From Hohaiivirga sp031547465 (GTDB lineage: Bacteria; Pseudomonadota; Alphaproteobacteria; Rhizobiales; Beijerinckiaceae): a stretch of DNA of 23,136 nt. Positions 14,887-20,786 of the stretch are shown here, one piece after another. Position 1 is the stretch's first letter. Each line of letters starts with the position of its first letter. The position numbers and the translations under genes are program-made. The stretch is from positions 1-23,136 of the forward strand of contig JAVBRX010000111.1 in assembly GCA_031547465.1 (NCBI GenBank), read 5' to 3'. A model generated the notes under the pieces. The model made no database searches. It saw nothing but the letters and a program-made list of their open reading frames with translations, and was not told the origin of the DNA.

Positions 14887-15437
14887 GCCTCGACCCCGAA
14901 GATCGCCGCCTTGATCGCCGCGGCGGTGTCAGGTGTCAGGCCCTTTTGCTTTGCAACCGCATTCACCGCAGCTTCAGTCTTTTGCTCGAATTCGACCTTG
15001 AGCTTCTGCCGCCGTTCGGACGAAATCTTTTGTCCTTGAATGGTGTGCAGATAGGCGCGCGCCAACTCCATCGCGTTTTTCGGGGTCTGATCCGGTTCAT
15101 CGAGGATTTCGGTAATCAGCACCTTAATCATCTGGCCGAGGACGATATTGCCTTCGTCCACGTCCTCCGGGGTGAACCTGTCGGCGAGGCCGGCGAACAG
15201 GTCGCGCTGTTCATCCAGGCGGCGCGCGGCAACAGCCATGCGCATCGAGCGCCGGTTGAAGGCGCTGCGCGAAACAGGTTCGATACCATGCACCGCCAGC
15301 CGGTCGTTCAGCTCGAACAGGATATCGGTCTGGCTGCGCTGGCGTTTGTTCAGCTCGGCCAAAGCCCAAAGAACGTCATCGGCTCCGGCCTCGGGGATGA
15401 GGTCGAGGCTCGACAGGCGGCCGCGGCCTTCTTTCAT
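14883..15437 (-). CDS. Terminase small subunit (Mu gp27-like, DUF3486)
   Basis: 184 residues. KEGRGRLSSLDLIPEAGADDVLWALAELNKRQRSQTDILFELNDRL, then SAFNRRSMRMAVAARRLDE is the DUF3486 signature (an N-terminal 'GR.S.ID.LP.....V..W....L..R...Q..I...FN..L...G' DNA-recognition region). It should recognise the packaging site near the phage end and recruit the large subunit. GGGAG lies 8 nt upstream of the ATG; the 3' end overlaps the large terminase start. Confidence 0.92.
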   Translation of the reverse strand: MKEGRGRLSSLDLIPEAGADDVLWALAELNKRQRSQTDILFELNDRLAVHGIEPVSRSAFNRRSMRMAVAARRLDEQRDLFAGLADRFTPEDVDEGNIVLGQMIKVLITEILDEPDQTPKNAMELARAYLHTIQGQKISSERRQKLKVEFEQKTEAAVNAVAKQKGLTPDTAAAIKAAIFGVEA

Positions 15438-15440
15438 GAC

Positions 15441-15734
15441 TTAAGCTCCCGTTGGACGCTTGACGCCGGCCAGCACGATGCGGCGCTCAAGATGATCTCG
15501 GCCGCGCTCCGTCAGGGTGGCAAGGCGGCTGCGACCGATCGGCGTCACGCGCACCGCGCCCAGTTGCTCAAGGATGCCGATCTCAGTCAGCACCCATTCG
15601 CGCGACCGCAGGATGCCGAACGTTTCCAGCACACGCTGCAGCAAGGCATCGACCATGGCCTCCGACATTTCATCGGCCAGGGCGCGCAGCATGATGTAGC
15701 GGGCTTCTTCGCGGTAACGCTCGTCAAAACTCAT
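15441..15734 (-). CDS. Mu gp26-like protein (winged-helix-like, VpaChn25_0724 type)
   Basis: 97 residues from the ATG at 15734, where the family typically begins (MSFDERYREEARYIMLRALADE). A longer frame from a TTG at 15794 would overlap DUF2730 and add an atypical extension. The rest (ETFGILRSREWVLTEIGILEQLGAVRV, then ATLTERGRDHLERR...GVKRP) looks like a small winged-helix fold and ends in the conserved 'V.GVKRP'. It is always located between DUF2730 and the small terminase in Mu-like phages. Function unknown; possibly DNA-binding in packaging or regulation. Confidence 0.8.
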   Translation of the reverse strand: MSFDERYREEARYIMLRALADEMSEAMVDALLQRVLETFGILRSREWVLTEIGILEQLGAVRVTPIGRSRLATLTERGRDHLERRIVLAGVKRPTGA

Positions 15735-15759
15735 CATCGTCAGATCCAACTCATCATCT

Positions 15760-16146
15760 TCAGCTTCGCGGCGGCGGTAACAGGTGATTTTCAATGCGGG
15801 TCAGGCTGGCATTCATCGCCTCGACTTTTGTGCTGACGGCGCGGGAATCGCCGCGCAACGCCTCGATCTTCAACTCAAGGTTATGAAGCTCCCGCTTGGT
15901 CGGCAGAGCGGCAACGTCGCGCTCAACCACGCCGACGCGCCGTTCCAGCTTTTCAAACCGCTCGGTGGTGCCGACCTCAAGCCCATCGACTTTCTTAGCC
16001 AGCGCGGTAGAGGCATCCTTGCTTGCAAACCCGGCCTCGACTTTTGGCCGCAGGAACAGCCAGAAGACGAACATGATCGCCCCGCCGACAATGACGAGCA
16101 GGCCAAAGATTTCATTCAGGTCACGCCAATCAAACGTAAAATTCAT
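15760..16146 (-). CDS. DUF2730 membrane-anchored coiled-coil protein (Mu gp25-like)
   Basis: 128 residues from the ATG at 16146 (TGATG overlap with the o-spanin stop; a GTG lies three bases upstream). One transmembrane helix near the N-terminus (LNEIFGLLVIVGGAIMFVFWLFL), then a long charged coiled coil (KVDGLEVGTTERFEKLERRVGVVERDV...). This is the DUF2730/Mu gp25 layout. It follows the lysis genes, so a role in lysis or membrane-linked assembly is possible but unproven. Confidence 0.85.
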   Translation of the reverse strand: MNFTFDWRDLNEIFGLLVIVGGAIMFVFWLFLRPKVEAGFASKDASTALAKKVDGLEVGTTERFEKLERRVGVVERDVAALPTKRELHNLELKIEALRGDSRAVSTKVEAMNASLTRIENHLLPPPRS

Positions 16147-16343
16147 CACTCACACCACGCACGCCGCCGCGCATTATTACCCTTGACCTCTTCAATGGTT
16201 TTTGGCGTGTCTTTTTCAGACCAGCCGATGCCGCGCCAGACCGCGCAGACTTCAGTCTGACCGCTTGAACCCGTCGTCGCGCAACCGGCAGTCAGCATCG
16301 TTAAGGCAGCGACGCACAGCATCGTCCGCACGGCTCGCAGCAT
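16146..16343 (-). CDS. o-spanin-like outer-membrane lipoprotein (Rz1-like)
   Basis: 65 residues from the ATG at 16343, chosen because GGGAG lies 7 nt upstream and because it gives a textbook lipoprotein signal: MLRAVRTMLCVAALTMLTAGC with lipobox LTAGC and lipidated Cys 20. The mature part is about 46 residues (TEVCAVWRGIGWSEKDTP...VKGNNARRRAWCE) and, unlike lambda Rz1, is not proline-rich. It overlaps the i-spanin gene out of frame by 92 nt and extends beyond it. It would pair with the inner-membrane partner to fuse the two membranes in the last step of lysis. Confidence 0.85.
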   Translation of the reverse strand: MLRAVRTMLCVAALTMLTAGCATTGSSGQTEVCAVWRGIGWSEKDTPKTIEEVKGNNARRRAWCE

Positions 16344-16503
16344 CGAGCTTCTCCCTCGTTTCCAGCGCCAGGCGCGCCGTGCAGGCTGCCCCGCCATCCG
16401 CCCGCCCGCGCCAATAGACGAGGTTTGCAGTGACAAGAGCAACGAGCAAGGCGGCAGCGAGGCCGCGCCAATTACTCAAAATCCATGTGAAAGCGGCCAG
16501 CAT
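16252..16503 (-). CDS. i-spanin-like inner-membrane protein (Rz-like)
   Basis: 83 residues: one N-terminal transmembrane helix (about 10-28, LSNWRGLAAALLVALVTANLVYW), a Cys-containing periplasmic part, and a short helical stretch RLALETREKLDAASRADDAVRR. This is shorter than lambda Rz (about 150) but fits compact spanins of alphaproteobacterial phages. It starts 1 nt after the endolysin stop and contains the o-spanin start in another frame. Spanin assignment rests on topology and on the overlapping lipoprotein gene. Confidence 0.75.
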   Translation of the reverse strand: MLAAFTWILSNWRGLAAALLVALVTANLVYWRGRADGGAACTARLALETREKLDAASRADDAVRRCLNDADCRLRDDGFKRSD

Positions 16504-16504
16504 G

Positions 16505-17371
16505 TCAGGCAGCCACCATGTCCGGCACGTCTATGCCGGGATCCGCCTCGATGACCTCGTCATCCTGCGAGCGGCGCCAGCGACGCCACCAGATGATGCC
16601 CGCTCCGATCAGCACAACAGCGCCGACGACTGCGAACCAGCTTGCGCCAATGCCGAACAGTAGTTCACCGGCAGAGTCAGCCGTTTGCTTGACCTCCTGG
16701 CCGGTGGCGACCACCTGTTTTACGCCCTCGAACAAGGTCAGCGCGCCCGCGCCGCCGGTGACGATCGCGGTGTTGCCGGTCGCCGAATTAGGCATCGTCT
16801 CGCGGATAATGGGTTCAACGACCGCGCGCGGCATTCCGCCGAAAGAAGTGCCTGCAATTTTTTCAGCTATTTCCCGGTCGCCAAGGAAGAACCAGCGCTC
16901 GGCTTCGCGACGCCGGACAAGGCCCTTGACCACGACCTTCTTGCCGCCGACGGTTGCCTTGTTCCAAGCCAGAAAGGCATCCGCGGCGCCGGCTTTGTCG
17001 CCAGCGAGGAACTTGCGCAGCACCGTCGATTTTTGAAAAGCCCCGACGCCAATATTGAAGGCCAGCGACACGAGCGCATCGAATTCATGAGACTTCGGCT
17101 CACTCTTCGCCCGCCAGATCAGACGTTCGACCTGGTCCTCAAATTTGTCGATATCGACGGCGAACAGGTTGCGGGCTTCGCTCTCGGTAAGTTCCTGCCC
17201 AGAACAAACCTTGCTGGCCTTTGCTCCGCTTTTCAACGTGAACGTTCCGCCGGCGTCGCTGGTATGGCCGACGCCGATTGTCCAGACGCCGGCTGGGCAG
17301 CGATAGGCCTTGGTGCGCAAGCCCTCAAAAGCTTCGATCAGGAGAAGGCCGGCTAGCGTGGTGCGTGACAT
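16505..17371 (-). CDS. Endolysin: GH24 lysozyme with C-terminal membrane segment
   Basis: 288 residues, much longer than a bare phage lysozyme (about 150-165). The N-terminal domain (1-170) is a GH24 muramidase: EAFEGLRTKAYRCPAGVWTIGVGHT gives the catalytic triad spacing Glu16-x8-Cys25-x5-Thr31, with Cys in place of the T4-type Asp, as in P21-type enzymes. DALVSLAFNIGVGAFQKSTVLRKF and VVVKGLVRRREAERWFFLG are further family blocks. After a linker, residues about 237-262 (LLFGIGASWFAVVGAVVLIGAGIIWW) form a transmembrane helix followed by RRWRRS. There is no N-terminal signal and no separate holin nearby. GAGGG lies 8 nt upstream of the ATG. It is the first late gene after the Mor-like gene and a dyad/promoter element. 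Confidence 0.92.
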   Translation of the reverse strand: MSRTTLAGLLLIEAFEGLRTKAYRCPAGVWTIGVGHTSDAGGTFTLKSGAKASKVCSGQELTESEARNLFAVDIDKFEDQVERLIWRAKSEPKSHEFDALVSLAFNIGVGAFQKSTVLRKFLAGDKAGAADAFLAWNKATVGGKKVVVKGLVRRREAERWFFLGDREIAEKIAGTSFGGMPRAVVEPIIRETMPNSATGNTAIVTGGAGALTLFEGVKQVVATGQEVKQTADSAGELLFGIGASWFAVVGAVVLIGAGIIWWRRWRRSQDDEVIEADPGIDVPDMVAA

Positions 17372-17428
17372 GAAAGAACCCTCGGACAGATTTCGCGATT
17401 GTCCGGGATTCTGACGTGCAGAACGGAA

Positions 17429-17452
17429 GGTGTTTATTGTCCAACCTTAGAC
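17429..17452 (-). promoter_or_regulatory. Putative activator-dependent late promoter/operator upstream of the endolysin gene (Plys-like)
   Basis: On the minus strand: GTCTAAGGTTGGACAATAAAC then ACC. GTCTAA-GG-TTGGAC is an imperfect dyad (5 of 6 arm pairs) directly next to AATAAA. It matches the element upstream of the protease gene (consensus TCTAAnnTTrGACwATAAACrCC). A possible -10, CAGAAT, lies 25 nt past the dyad, the same distance as GATAAC in the other copy. It lies between the Mor/C-like gene and the lysis genes, where Mu has Plys. Confidence 0.65.
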
Positions 17453-17459
17453 AGGGAGA

Positions 17460-17816
17460 CTAGTCGAACAGGTCCGGCTCTTTTTCACGGTGGCGACCGA
17501 ACATATTGAAAACCGTGTTGACGCCGACGCCGAGTTTGCCCGCGATCGTGCGGGCGGACATCCCTTGGGCCTTATACTGCAACGCCCGCCACTCTTTGAC
17601 AAGGGGGACCGGCATATGCTCGCCGCCATAAACGTCTGACAAGGCTTGAGCGGATTCAAGGCCGACGAGTTTAACCAGTTGCATGTCCGGGTGCAGTTTG
17701 AGAGGGATATAGGTTGGCCGACCGGCGTAATGTTCGAGAAACAGTAATGTCTTTTCATCGCCGAGAATTTCAATCAGGCGGCCAAAGCCGTTTGATGCCG
17801 GACGGCATTTAACCAT
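17460..17816 (-). CDS. mor: Mor/C-family middle/late transcription activator
   Basis: 118 residues from the ATG at 17816 (AAAGG 8 nt upstream; overlaps the methyltransferase 3' end by 8 nt). A longer frame from 17945 would run out of frame through the methyltransferase gene and is rejected. The protein has the Mor/C layout: an N-terminal dimerisation part (RLIEILGDEKTLLFLEHYAGRPTYIPLK), a Gly-containing turn YGGEHMPVP, and a C-terminal helix-turn-helix (about 84-105, GMSARTIAGKLGVGVNTVFNMF). Mu has two such proteins, Mor and C; only one is seen here, so this one may switch on the late genes directly. The adjacent dyad at 17429-17452 is a natural target. Confidence 0.9.
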   Translation of the reverse strand: MVKCRPASNGFGRLIEILGDEKTLLFLEHYAGRPTYIPLKLHPDMQLVKLVGLESAQALSDVYGGEHMPVPLVKEWRALQYKAQGMSARTIAGKLGVGVNTVFNMFGRHREKEPDLFD

Positions 17817-18411
17817 GTCGGCAACCTTTATCGAATTTGGAAACCTCGTTTCCCCAAGCCTCCCAGCCGGGACGGGTTTGACGGGCAAAGATGTCGGCGC
17901 GGCGACCATTCGGCACCAGTTTTTCCAGCATCGCATAGGCTTCATCGGGCTTGCGCGAATGTTCGCGCGCTATGCCGTCGAGCATCGCATCATCAAGCGT
18001 TTCAATCAGGTTGGGAATCGAGGATCCGCGGATCCCGGCATTTTCCAAAGTGCCAATCAGAAACGGCTCGCAGACAGAGCGCAGGAGATAGCCGGTTCCC
18101 CACCTCAGTTTTCCGGATGCCGTGCGCTTGGCCCAAGCACCGCCGGTTTTCGGTGTGACACCCCACTTACGCATGATTGCCGCCTGCCGCTCGATCAGCG
18201 GCCATGTGCACCAGAGAAACAGGCACCCGCCCGGACGTAGAAGATCGCCGACGCGCAAAGTCTCGATCTGGTCGAATGACATCGTCGAATAATGGGCGCC
18301 CGGCGACTTGCTCGCGCCTTTTTCCGAATAGGTTTCGAACGGCCACGGCGGATCGCAAACGACGAGATCAAAAGAGAACATCGGCATGTCGAGGCTAAAT
18401 AAAGCGTTCAT
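17809..18411 (-). CDS. MT-A70-type DNA adenine methyltransferase
   Basis: 200 residues. VVCDPPWPF with the catalytic DPPW at 20-23 (the N6-adenine/MT-A70 variant of DPPY), then GAHYSTMSFDQIETL, GGCLFLWCTWPLIERQAAIMRKWG (SAM-fold strands), and near the C-terminus REHSRKPDEAYAMLEKLVPNGRRADIFARQTRPGWEAWGNE. This is the usual prophage MT-A70 family. It would methylate adenines in phage DNA, plausibly to evade host restriction, as Mom does in Mu by a different chemistry. The recognition sequence cannot be read from the protein. It starts with an ATGA overlap to the nuclease gene and overlaps the Mor start. Confidence 0.92.
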   Translation of the reverse strand: MNALFSLDMPMFSFDLVVCDPPWPFETYSEKGASKSPGAHYSTMSFDQIETLRVGDLLRPGGCLFLWCTWPLIERQAAIMRKWGVTPKTGGAWAKRTASGKLRWGTGYLLRSVCEPFLIGTLENAGIRGSSIPNLIETLDDAMLDGIAREHSRKPDEAYAMLEKLVPNGRRADIFARQTRPGWEAWGNEVSKFDKGCRHG

Positions 18412-18836
18412 CGCTCATCCCCGCACCAATGCCGGAGCCGGGCTTCCCATGCCGCCCGGCCCGGCTTCCAGGAAATCGCATGGCCTTCACGCATCAGCAT
18501 CGCACCGATATCGTGGCCTTCAACAGAGAGCCGCGCCAGCGTGCGGCGGTAACGATCCTTACCCTTCCGCTCGATCTCGACCTTCTGCCCGCGCAACAGT
18601 TCGGCAAGGCGTTCCTTGGCCTCAAAACCGGCAATCGATTCCGCTTCGCAACGGGTTCGAAACATTTCCGGCGCATCGATATCGACGAGCCGAACCCGCT
18701 CGGACTTGCAGGGGCGCGGTGAGCATGGCAGCGCCACCGTGTCACCGTCGATAATCACGATGGTGTTGCCGTCGATCGTTTCTGCGCTGGCAGGGAGCGC
18801 CAGTAGGAGTAAAGCGAGTGTGAGAGCGCGGTTCAT
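18408..18836 (-). CDS. Exported thermonuclease-family (SNase-fold) nuclease
   Basis: 142 residues with a clear Sec signal peptide (MNRALTLALLLLALPASA, cleavage near ASA|ET). The mature part is an SNase OB-fold: VIIDGDTVAL (Asp30, Asp32), RVRLVDIDAPEM (Arg49, Asp54, Glu57) and KDRYRRTLA (Arg98) line up with the Arg35/Asp40/Glu43/Arg87 active-site set of staphylococcal nuclease, so it should be an active calcium-dependent nuclease. The C-terminus has Trp/Cys residues (WKPGRAAWEARLRHWCGDE). Export to the periplasm suggests attack on incoming DNA, that is superinfection exclusion, or scavenging; this is inference. It is coupled by ATGA to the methyltransferase gene. Confidence 0.9.
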   Translation of the reverse strand: MNRALTLALLLLALPASAETIDGNTIVIIDGDTVALPCSPRPCKSERVRLVDIDAPEMFRTRCEAESIAGFEAKERLAELLRGQKVEIERKGKDRYRRTLARLSVEGHDIGAMLMREGHAISWKPGRAAWEARLRHWCGDER

Positions 18837-18841
18837 CGCTG

Positions 18842-19051
18842 CTACTTTCCTTCGGCGAGGTCGCCAGCCTTGATATGCAGATCAACAAGGGTTTTGCGGA
18901 TCGCTTTCAGGGTTTCGAGCCGATAATCGATTTCCGAATCCCTGGGCTTGAAACTGCTGGACACGGCGGTTTTTAGATACAGGTTCGGACCAAGGGCGAT
19001 CAGCAGATTCATTTCGCCGATCTGGTGAGACAAGGGAACAGGTTTCATCAT
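18842..19051 (-). CDS. Small protein of unknown function after gemA
   Basis: 69 residues: MMKPVPLSHQIGEMNLLIALGPNLYLKTAVSSS, then a charged helical tail RDSEIDYRLETLKAIRKTLVDLHIKAGDLAEGK. No family recognised. Its ATG overlaps the GemA stop (ATGATGA), which supports translation; either of the two tandem ATGs could be used. No membrane segment. It ends 5 nt before the nuclease gene. Confidence 0.7.
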   Translation of the reverse strand: MMKPVPLSHQIGEMNLLIALGPNLYLKTAVSSSFKPRDSEIDYRLETLKAIRKTLVDLHIKAGDLAEGK

Positions 19052-19533
19052 TTTCCATACCTCGCACCGTTCCTGCTTTTTGGTTTCGCCGTCTTGGCCT
19101 TTGCCCGCAGTTCCATCGCTTTCAGGGCTTCGATCACTTTAACCCGGCCTGCGGGGGCGAGCCATTCCGGCGCATCCGCGCCGCCCTGCGAGCGGCAGAA
19201 CGACCGCAATGCTGTTTTACCGCTGTTCTCGACAGCGCCGGACTCGGCGCAGGACTTCCACAAACCATAGATCATCCGGACTTGCGGCGTTGCCGAATCA
19301 CGGCGACGGCGGGCGGTTTCGGTGCGCGGGCTTTCGACCCAGCCGTGGCGTTTATAGGCGGAGACCACGCGTTCCAAGGCTTCGTCAGTCATTCCGGAGG
19401 CCGAGCGTCCGCCGCCGTGGGTTTGTAAAAAATCGCGGTAGTCCGCGTCAGATTGTCCACAGGCTTTGGCAGCGATGTGTACCTTCGCAACCAGGGCGCG
19501 GCGGCGGGGTGTCAGGCGTTGTTTCGGTGTCAC
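19048..19533 (-). CDS. gemA: GemA-like regulatory protein (DUF1018)
   Basis: 161 residues beginning at a GTG (19533) with AAGGGGG 6 nt upstream. RRALVAKVHIAAKACGQSDADYRDFLQTHGGGRSASGMTDEALERVVSAYKRHGW is the DUF1018/GemA signature (K.HIA...LG..D..YR..L....G..S..LT..EL..V...L...G). In Mu, GemA modulates host gene expression and DNA supercoiling. The C-terminal half has the usual 'IYGLWKSCAESGAV...ALRSFCRSQGG...EWL' segment and a basic tail (KAKTAKPKSRNGARYGK), suggesting nucleic-acid contact. Confidence 0.93.
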   Translation of the reverse strand: MTPKQRLTPRRRALVAKVHIAAKACGQSDADYRDFLQTHGGGRSASGMTDEALERVVSAYKRHGWVESPRTETARRRRDSATPQVRMIYGLWKSCAESGAVENSGKTALRSFCRSQGGADAPEWLAPAGRVKVIEALKAMELRAKAKTAKPKSRNGARYGK

Positions 19534-19546
19534 GATATTCCCCCTT

Positions 19547-19819
19547 TTAATTCATCGTCTTGGCATCCAGACACCGTCCGGTGAGGACGAACGAATGGAT
19601 AAAGATTGCGTGGGAAAGTGCCCCATCTTCGTGCCCCAACTTGGTATTGAGCTTGTTCACCAAAGCCGCATAGATCAATGTCCCTTCTGCGACTTCAAAC
19701 CCAGTATAGCCGTGCTGTGCAACGAGATGATCCATGGCCCTTGACAATCCTTTTACGATCGCGACGGCACGTTCTGAAAGTTGAATTACCTGTCGATCAT
19801 CAGGCGTTTCGTAAATCAT
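19547..19819 (-). CDS. Early-region protein of unknown function
   Basis: 90 residues: MIYETPDDRQVIQLSERAVAIVKGLSRAMDHLVAQHGYTGFEVAEGTLIYAALVNKLN..., alpha-helical with no obvious DNA-binding motif. GGAG lies 7 nt before the ATG and the start overlaps the upstream stop as ATGA, so it is very likely translated. It is followed by gemA. Similar small early ORFs occur in this region of Mu-like phages but I cannot name a family. Confidence 0.7.
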   Translation of the reverse strand: MIYETPDDRQVIQLSERAVAIVKGLSRAMDHLVAQHGYTGFEVAEGTLIYAALVNKLNTKLGHEDGALSHAIFIHSFVLTGRCLDAKTMN

Positions 19820-19968
19820 GGCTGTTCTCCGTTTTTATCAGCCTCGACGATGTCGATCGCCGCCAGCGATGCCGCTACCCCCGCGCCGATAAATGCCAAC
19901 AGGGCGACAGGCATGGAACGGAAAGTCAAAACTATCCCCATCGCCAGTAAACGCCGCAGGCCACGCAT
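19816..19968 (-). CDS. Small single-pass membrane protein, unknown function
   Basis: 50 residues from the ATG at 19968: MRGLRRLLAMGIVLTFRSMPVALLAFIGAGVAASLAAIDIVEADKNGEQP. One strong transmembrane helix (about 19-40) after an Arg-rich start, so the C-terminus is probably periplasmic. The frame stays open to 20064, but that would overlap two other genes, so the start is uncertain; no good Shine-Dalgarno is visible for 19968. Downstream coupling (ATGA at 19816-19819) supports the frame. Confidence 0.5.
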   Translation of the reverse strand: MRGLRRLLAMGIVLTFRSMPVALLAFIGAGVAASLAAIDIVEADKNGEQP

Positions 19969-20006
19969 TGCGTAAGGCCGAAAATGGTTATCGGGACTTT
20001 GTGCAT
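19932..20006 (-). CDS. 24-codon small ORF with strong ribosome binding site
   Basis: MHKVPITIFGLTQCVACGVYWRWG, ending at TAG 19934-19932. GAGGGG lies 6 nt before the ATG, one of the best ribosome sites in the early region. The ORF overlaps the end of the upstream gene and the start of the downstream membrane ORF in another frame. The Cys-x-x-Cys (QCVACG) could bind metal or form a disulfide. It might be a true small protein or a leader peptide coupling translation to the membrane ORF, whose own start lacks a good site. Confidence 0.5.
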   Translation of the reverse strand: MHKVPITIFGLTQCVACGVYWRWG

Positions 20007-20239
20007 GGTGTTCCCCTCTGAACCGGAAGATGCCGCACAAGGCTTTGATGAATTTGCAGGTCACGCCCGATATCCGTTTTCACCAATAGTTCCTGCCTGT
20101 CGTGCAAGACTTTCTGGACGGTAGCAGCAATCTCGATCGAGCCGCGTTCGAAATCAAAATCGACGATCAACACCCGCGCACCTTCGGAAAAAGCAAGCGG
20201 CCTGCCTTTCTTGCGACGACGAATGGGCGAACAGGTCAT
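19988..20239 (-). CDS. Small basic early protein, unknown function
   Basis: 83 residues from the ATG at 20239, 10 nt after the Gam stop with a G-rich stretch (GGGGGCGG) upstream; a longer frame from 20320 lies inside gam and is unlikely. The start MTCSPIRRRKKGRPLAFSEG is very basic, followed by predicted beta-strands (ARVLIVDFDFERGSIEIAATVQKVLHDRQELLVKTDIG), perhaps a small beta-barrel. No family recognised. Confidence 0.6.
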   Translation of the reverse strand: MTCSPIRRRKKGRPLAFSEGARVLIVDFDFERGSIEIAATVQKVLHDRQELLVKTDIGRDLQIHQSLVRHLPVQRGTPCTKSR

Positions 20240-20249
20240 ATCCGCCCCC

Positions 20250-20786
20250 CTAAACCACAGGACCGGCGGCAATCGCCGTCTCAAACGGTTCGACGATAAA
20301 ATCCTCTCCTTCCGAGCCAACGATTATGCCCGGCACCGCCGCTGCAACGTCCTTTTCCGCGAGTATAGCCTCCTTATTGATGGCTTCACTCACTCGCAGA
20401 AATCGTTGTAACCCAAGGGTTTTAAGGCGTTCGATCACGGATTCGACACCGCGTACCATGACCTTCGGCGGTCGGATGCGCCACGAGATTTTACCGGTTC
20501 CCAGATCGGCGGTTTTGACCTTGCCTCCACCTGTCAACCCATCCCGGTTTGCTTCCGCCCAGACAGAGAGACCTTTCGTCAACGCATCCACATCGGCGCG
20601 GAGCGGTGCAGCCTTGGCTTCGGCTGCTTCTTTCTCCTTTGCGATACAATCATTCAAAGCGGCTTCAATTCGCAGGATTTCACGGTTGCGCTCGCCGATG
20701 ACCCGGATCGCGGCGGACGCCTCGTCGCGGGTGTGCGGCACCGGCTTGTTAATCCCGCACGTTTTAGTTTTGCTCGTTCTGGACAT
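20250..20786 (-). CDS. gam: Host-nuclease inhibitor Gam (Mu Gam-like, Ku-related)
   Basis: 178 residues from the ATG at 20786 (AAGGA 8 nt upstream); the ATG at 20813 has no ribosome site. Family features: VIGERNREILRIEAALNDCIAKEKEAAEAKAAPL (long helix), LTKGLSVWAEANRDGLTGGGKVKTADLGTGKISWRIRPPKVMV, then VIERLKTLGLQRFLRVSEAINKEAIL. Gam binds double-stranded DNA ends and shields them from host exonucleases (RecBCD/AddAB) during transposition; it is homologous to Ku. The start overlaps the DnaA-like gene by 23 nt. Confidence 0.94.
   Translation of the reverse strand: MSRTSKTKTCGINKPVPHTRDEASAAIRVIGERNREILRIEAALNDCIAKEKEAAEAKAAPLRADVDALTKGLSVWAEANRDGLTGGGKVKTADLGTGKISWRIRPPKVMVRGVESVIERLKTLGLQRFLRVSEAINKEAILAEKDVAAAVPGIIVGSEGEDFIVEPFETAIAAGPVV

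Noticed and set aside
14763..15836. 357-codon plus-strand ORF opposite the terminase small subunit and gp26-like genes
   Set aside because: It is antisense to three well recognised genes; its composition (His/Arg/Gln-rich) is the usual mirror of a G+C-rich coding strand. No ribosome site or family match.
16344..16442. Longer o-spanin frame starting at 16442
   Set aside because: It would bury the lipoprotein signal 33 residues inside the protein; the ATG at 16343 has a good ribosome site and gives a standard lipobox position.
17461..17490. CTTTTT run near the end of the Mor-like gene as a possible plus-strand terminator
   Set aside because: No convincing G+C stem directly precedes it and it encodes the C-terminal EKEPD of the activator.
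17817..17945. N-terminal extension of the Mor-like gene to an ATG at 17945
   Set aside because: It lies inside the methyltransferase gene in another frame, and the ATG at 17816 has a ribosome site and yields the normal family length.
19351..19361. GTTTATAGG, partly resembling the late promoter block
   Set aside because: It is inside gemA, lacks the TCTAA/TTAGA dyad, and is explained by codons of a conserved GemA stretch.
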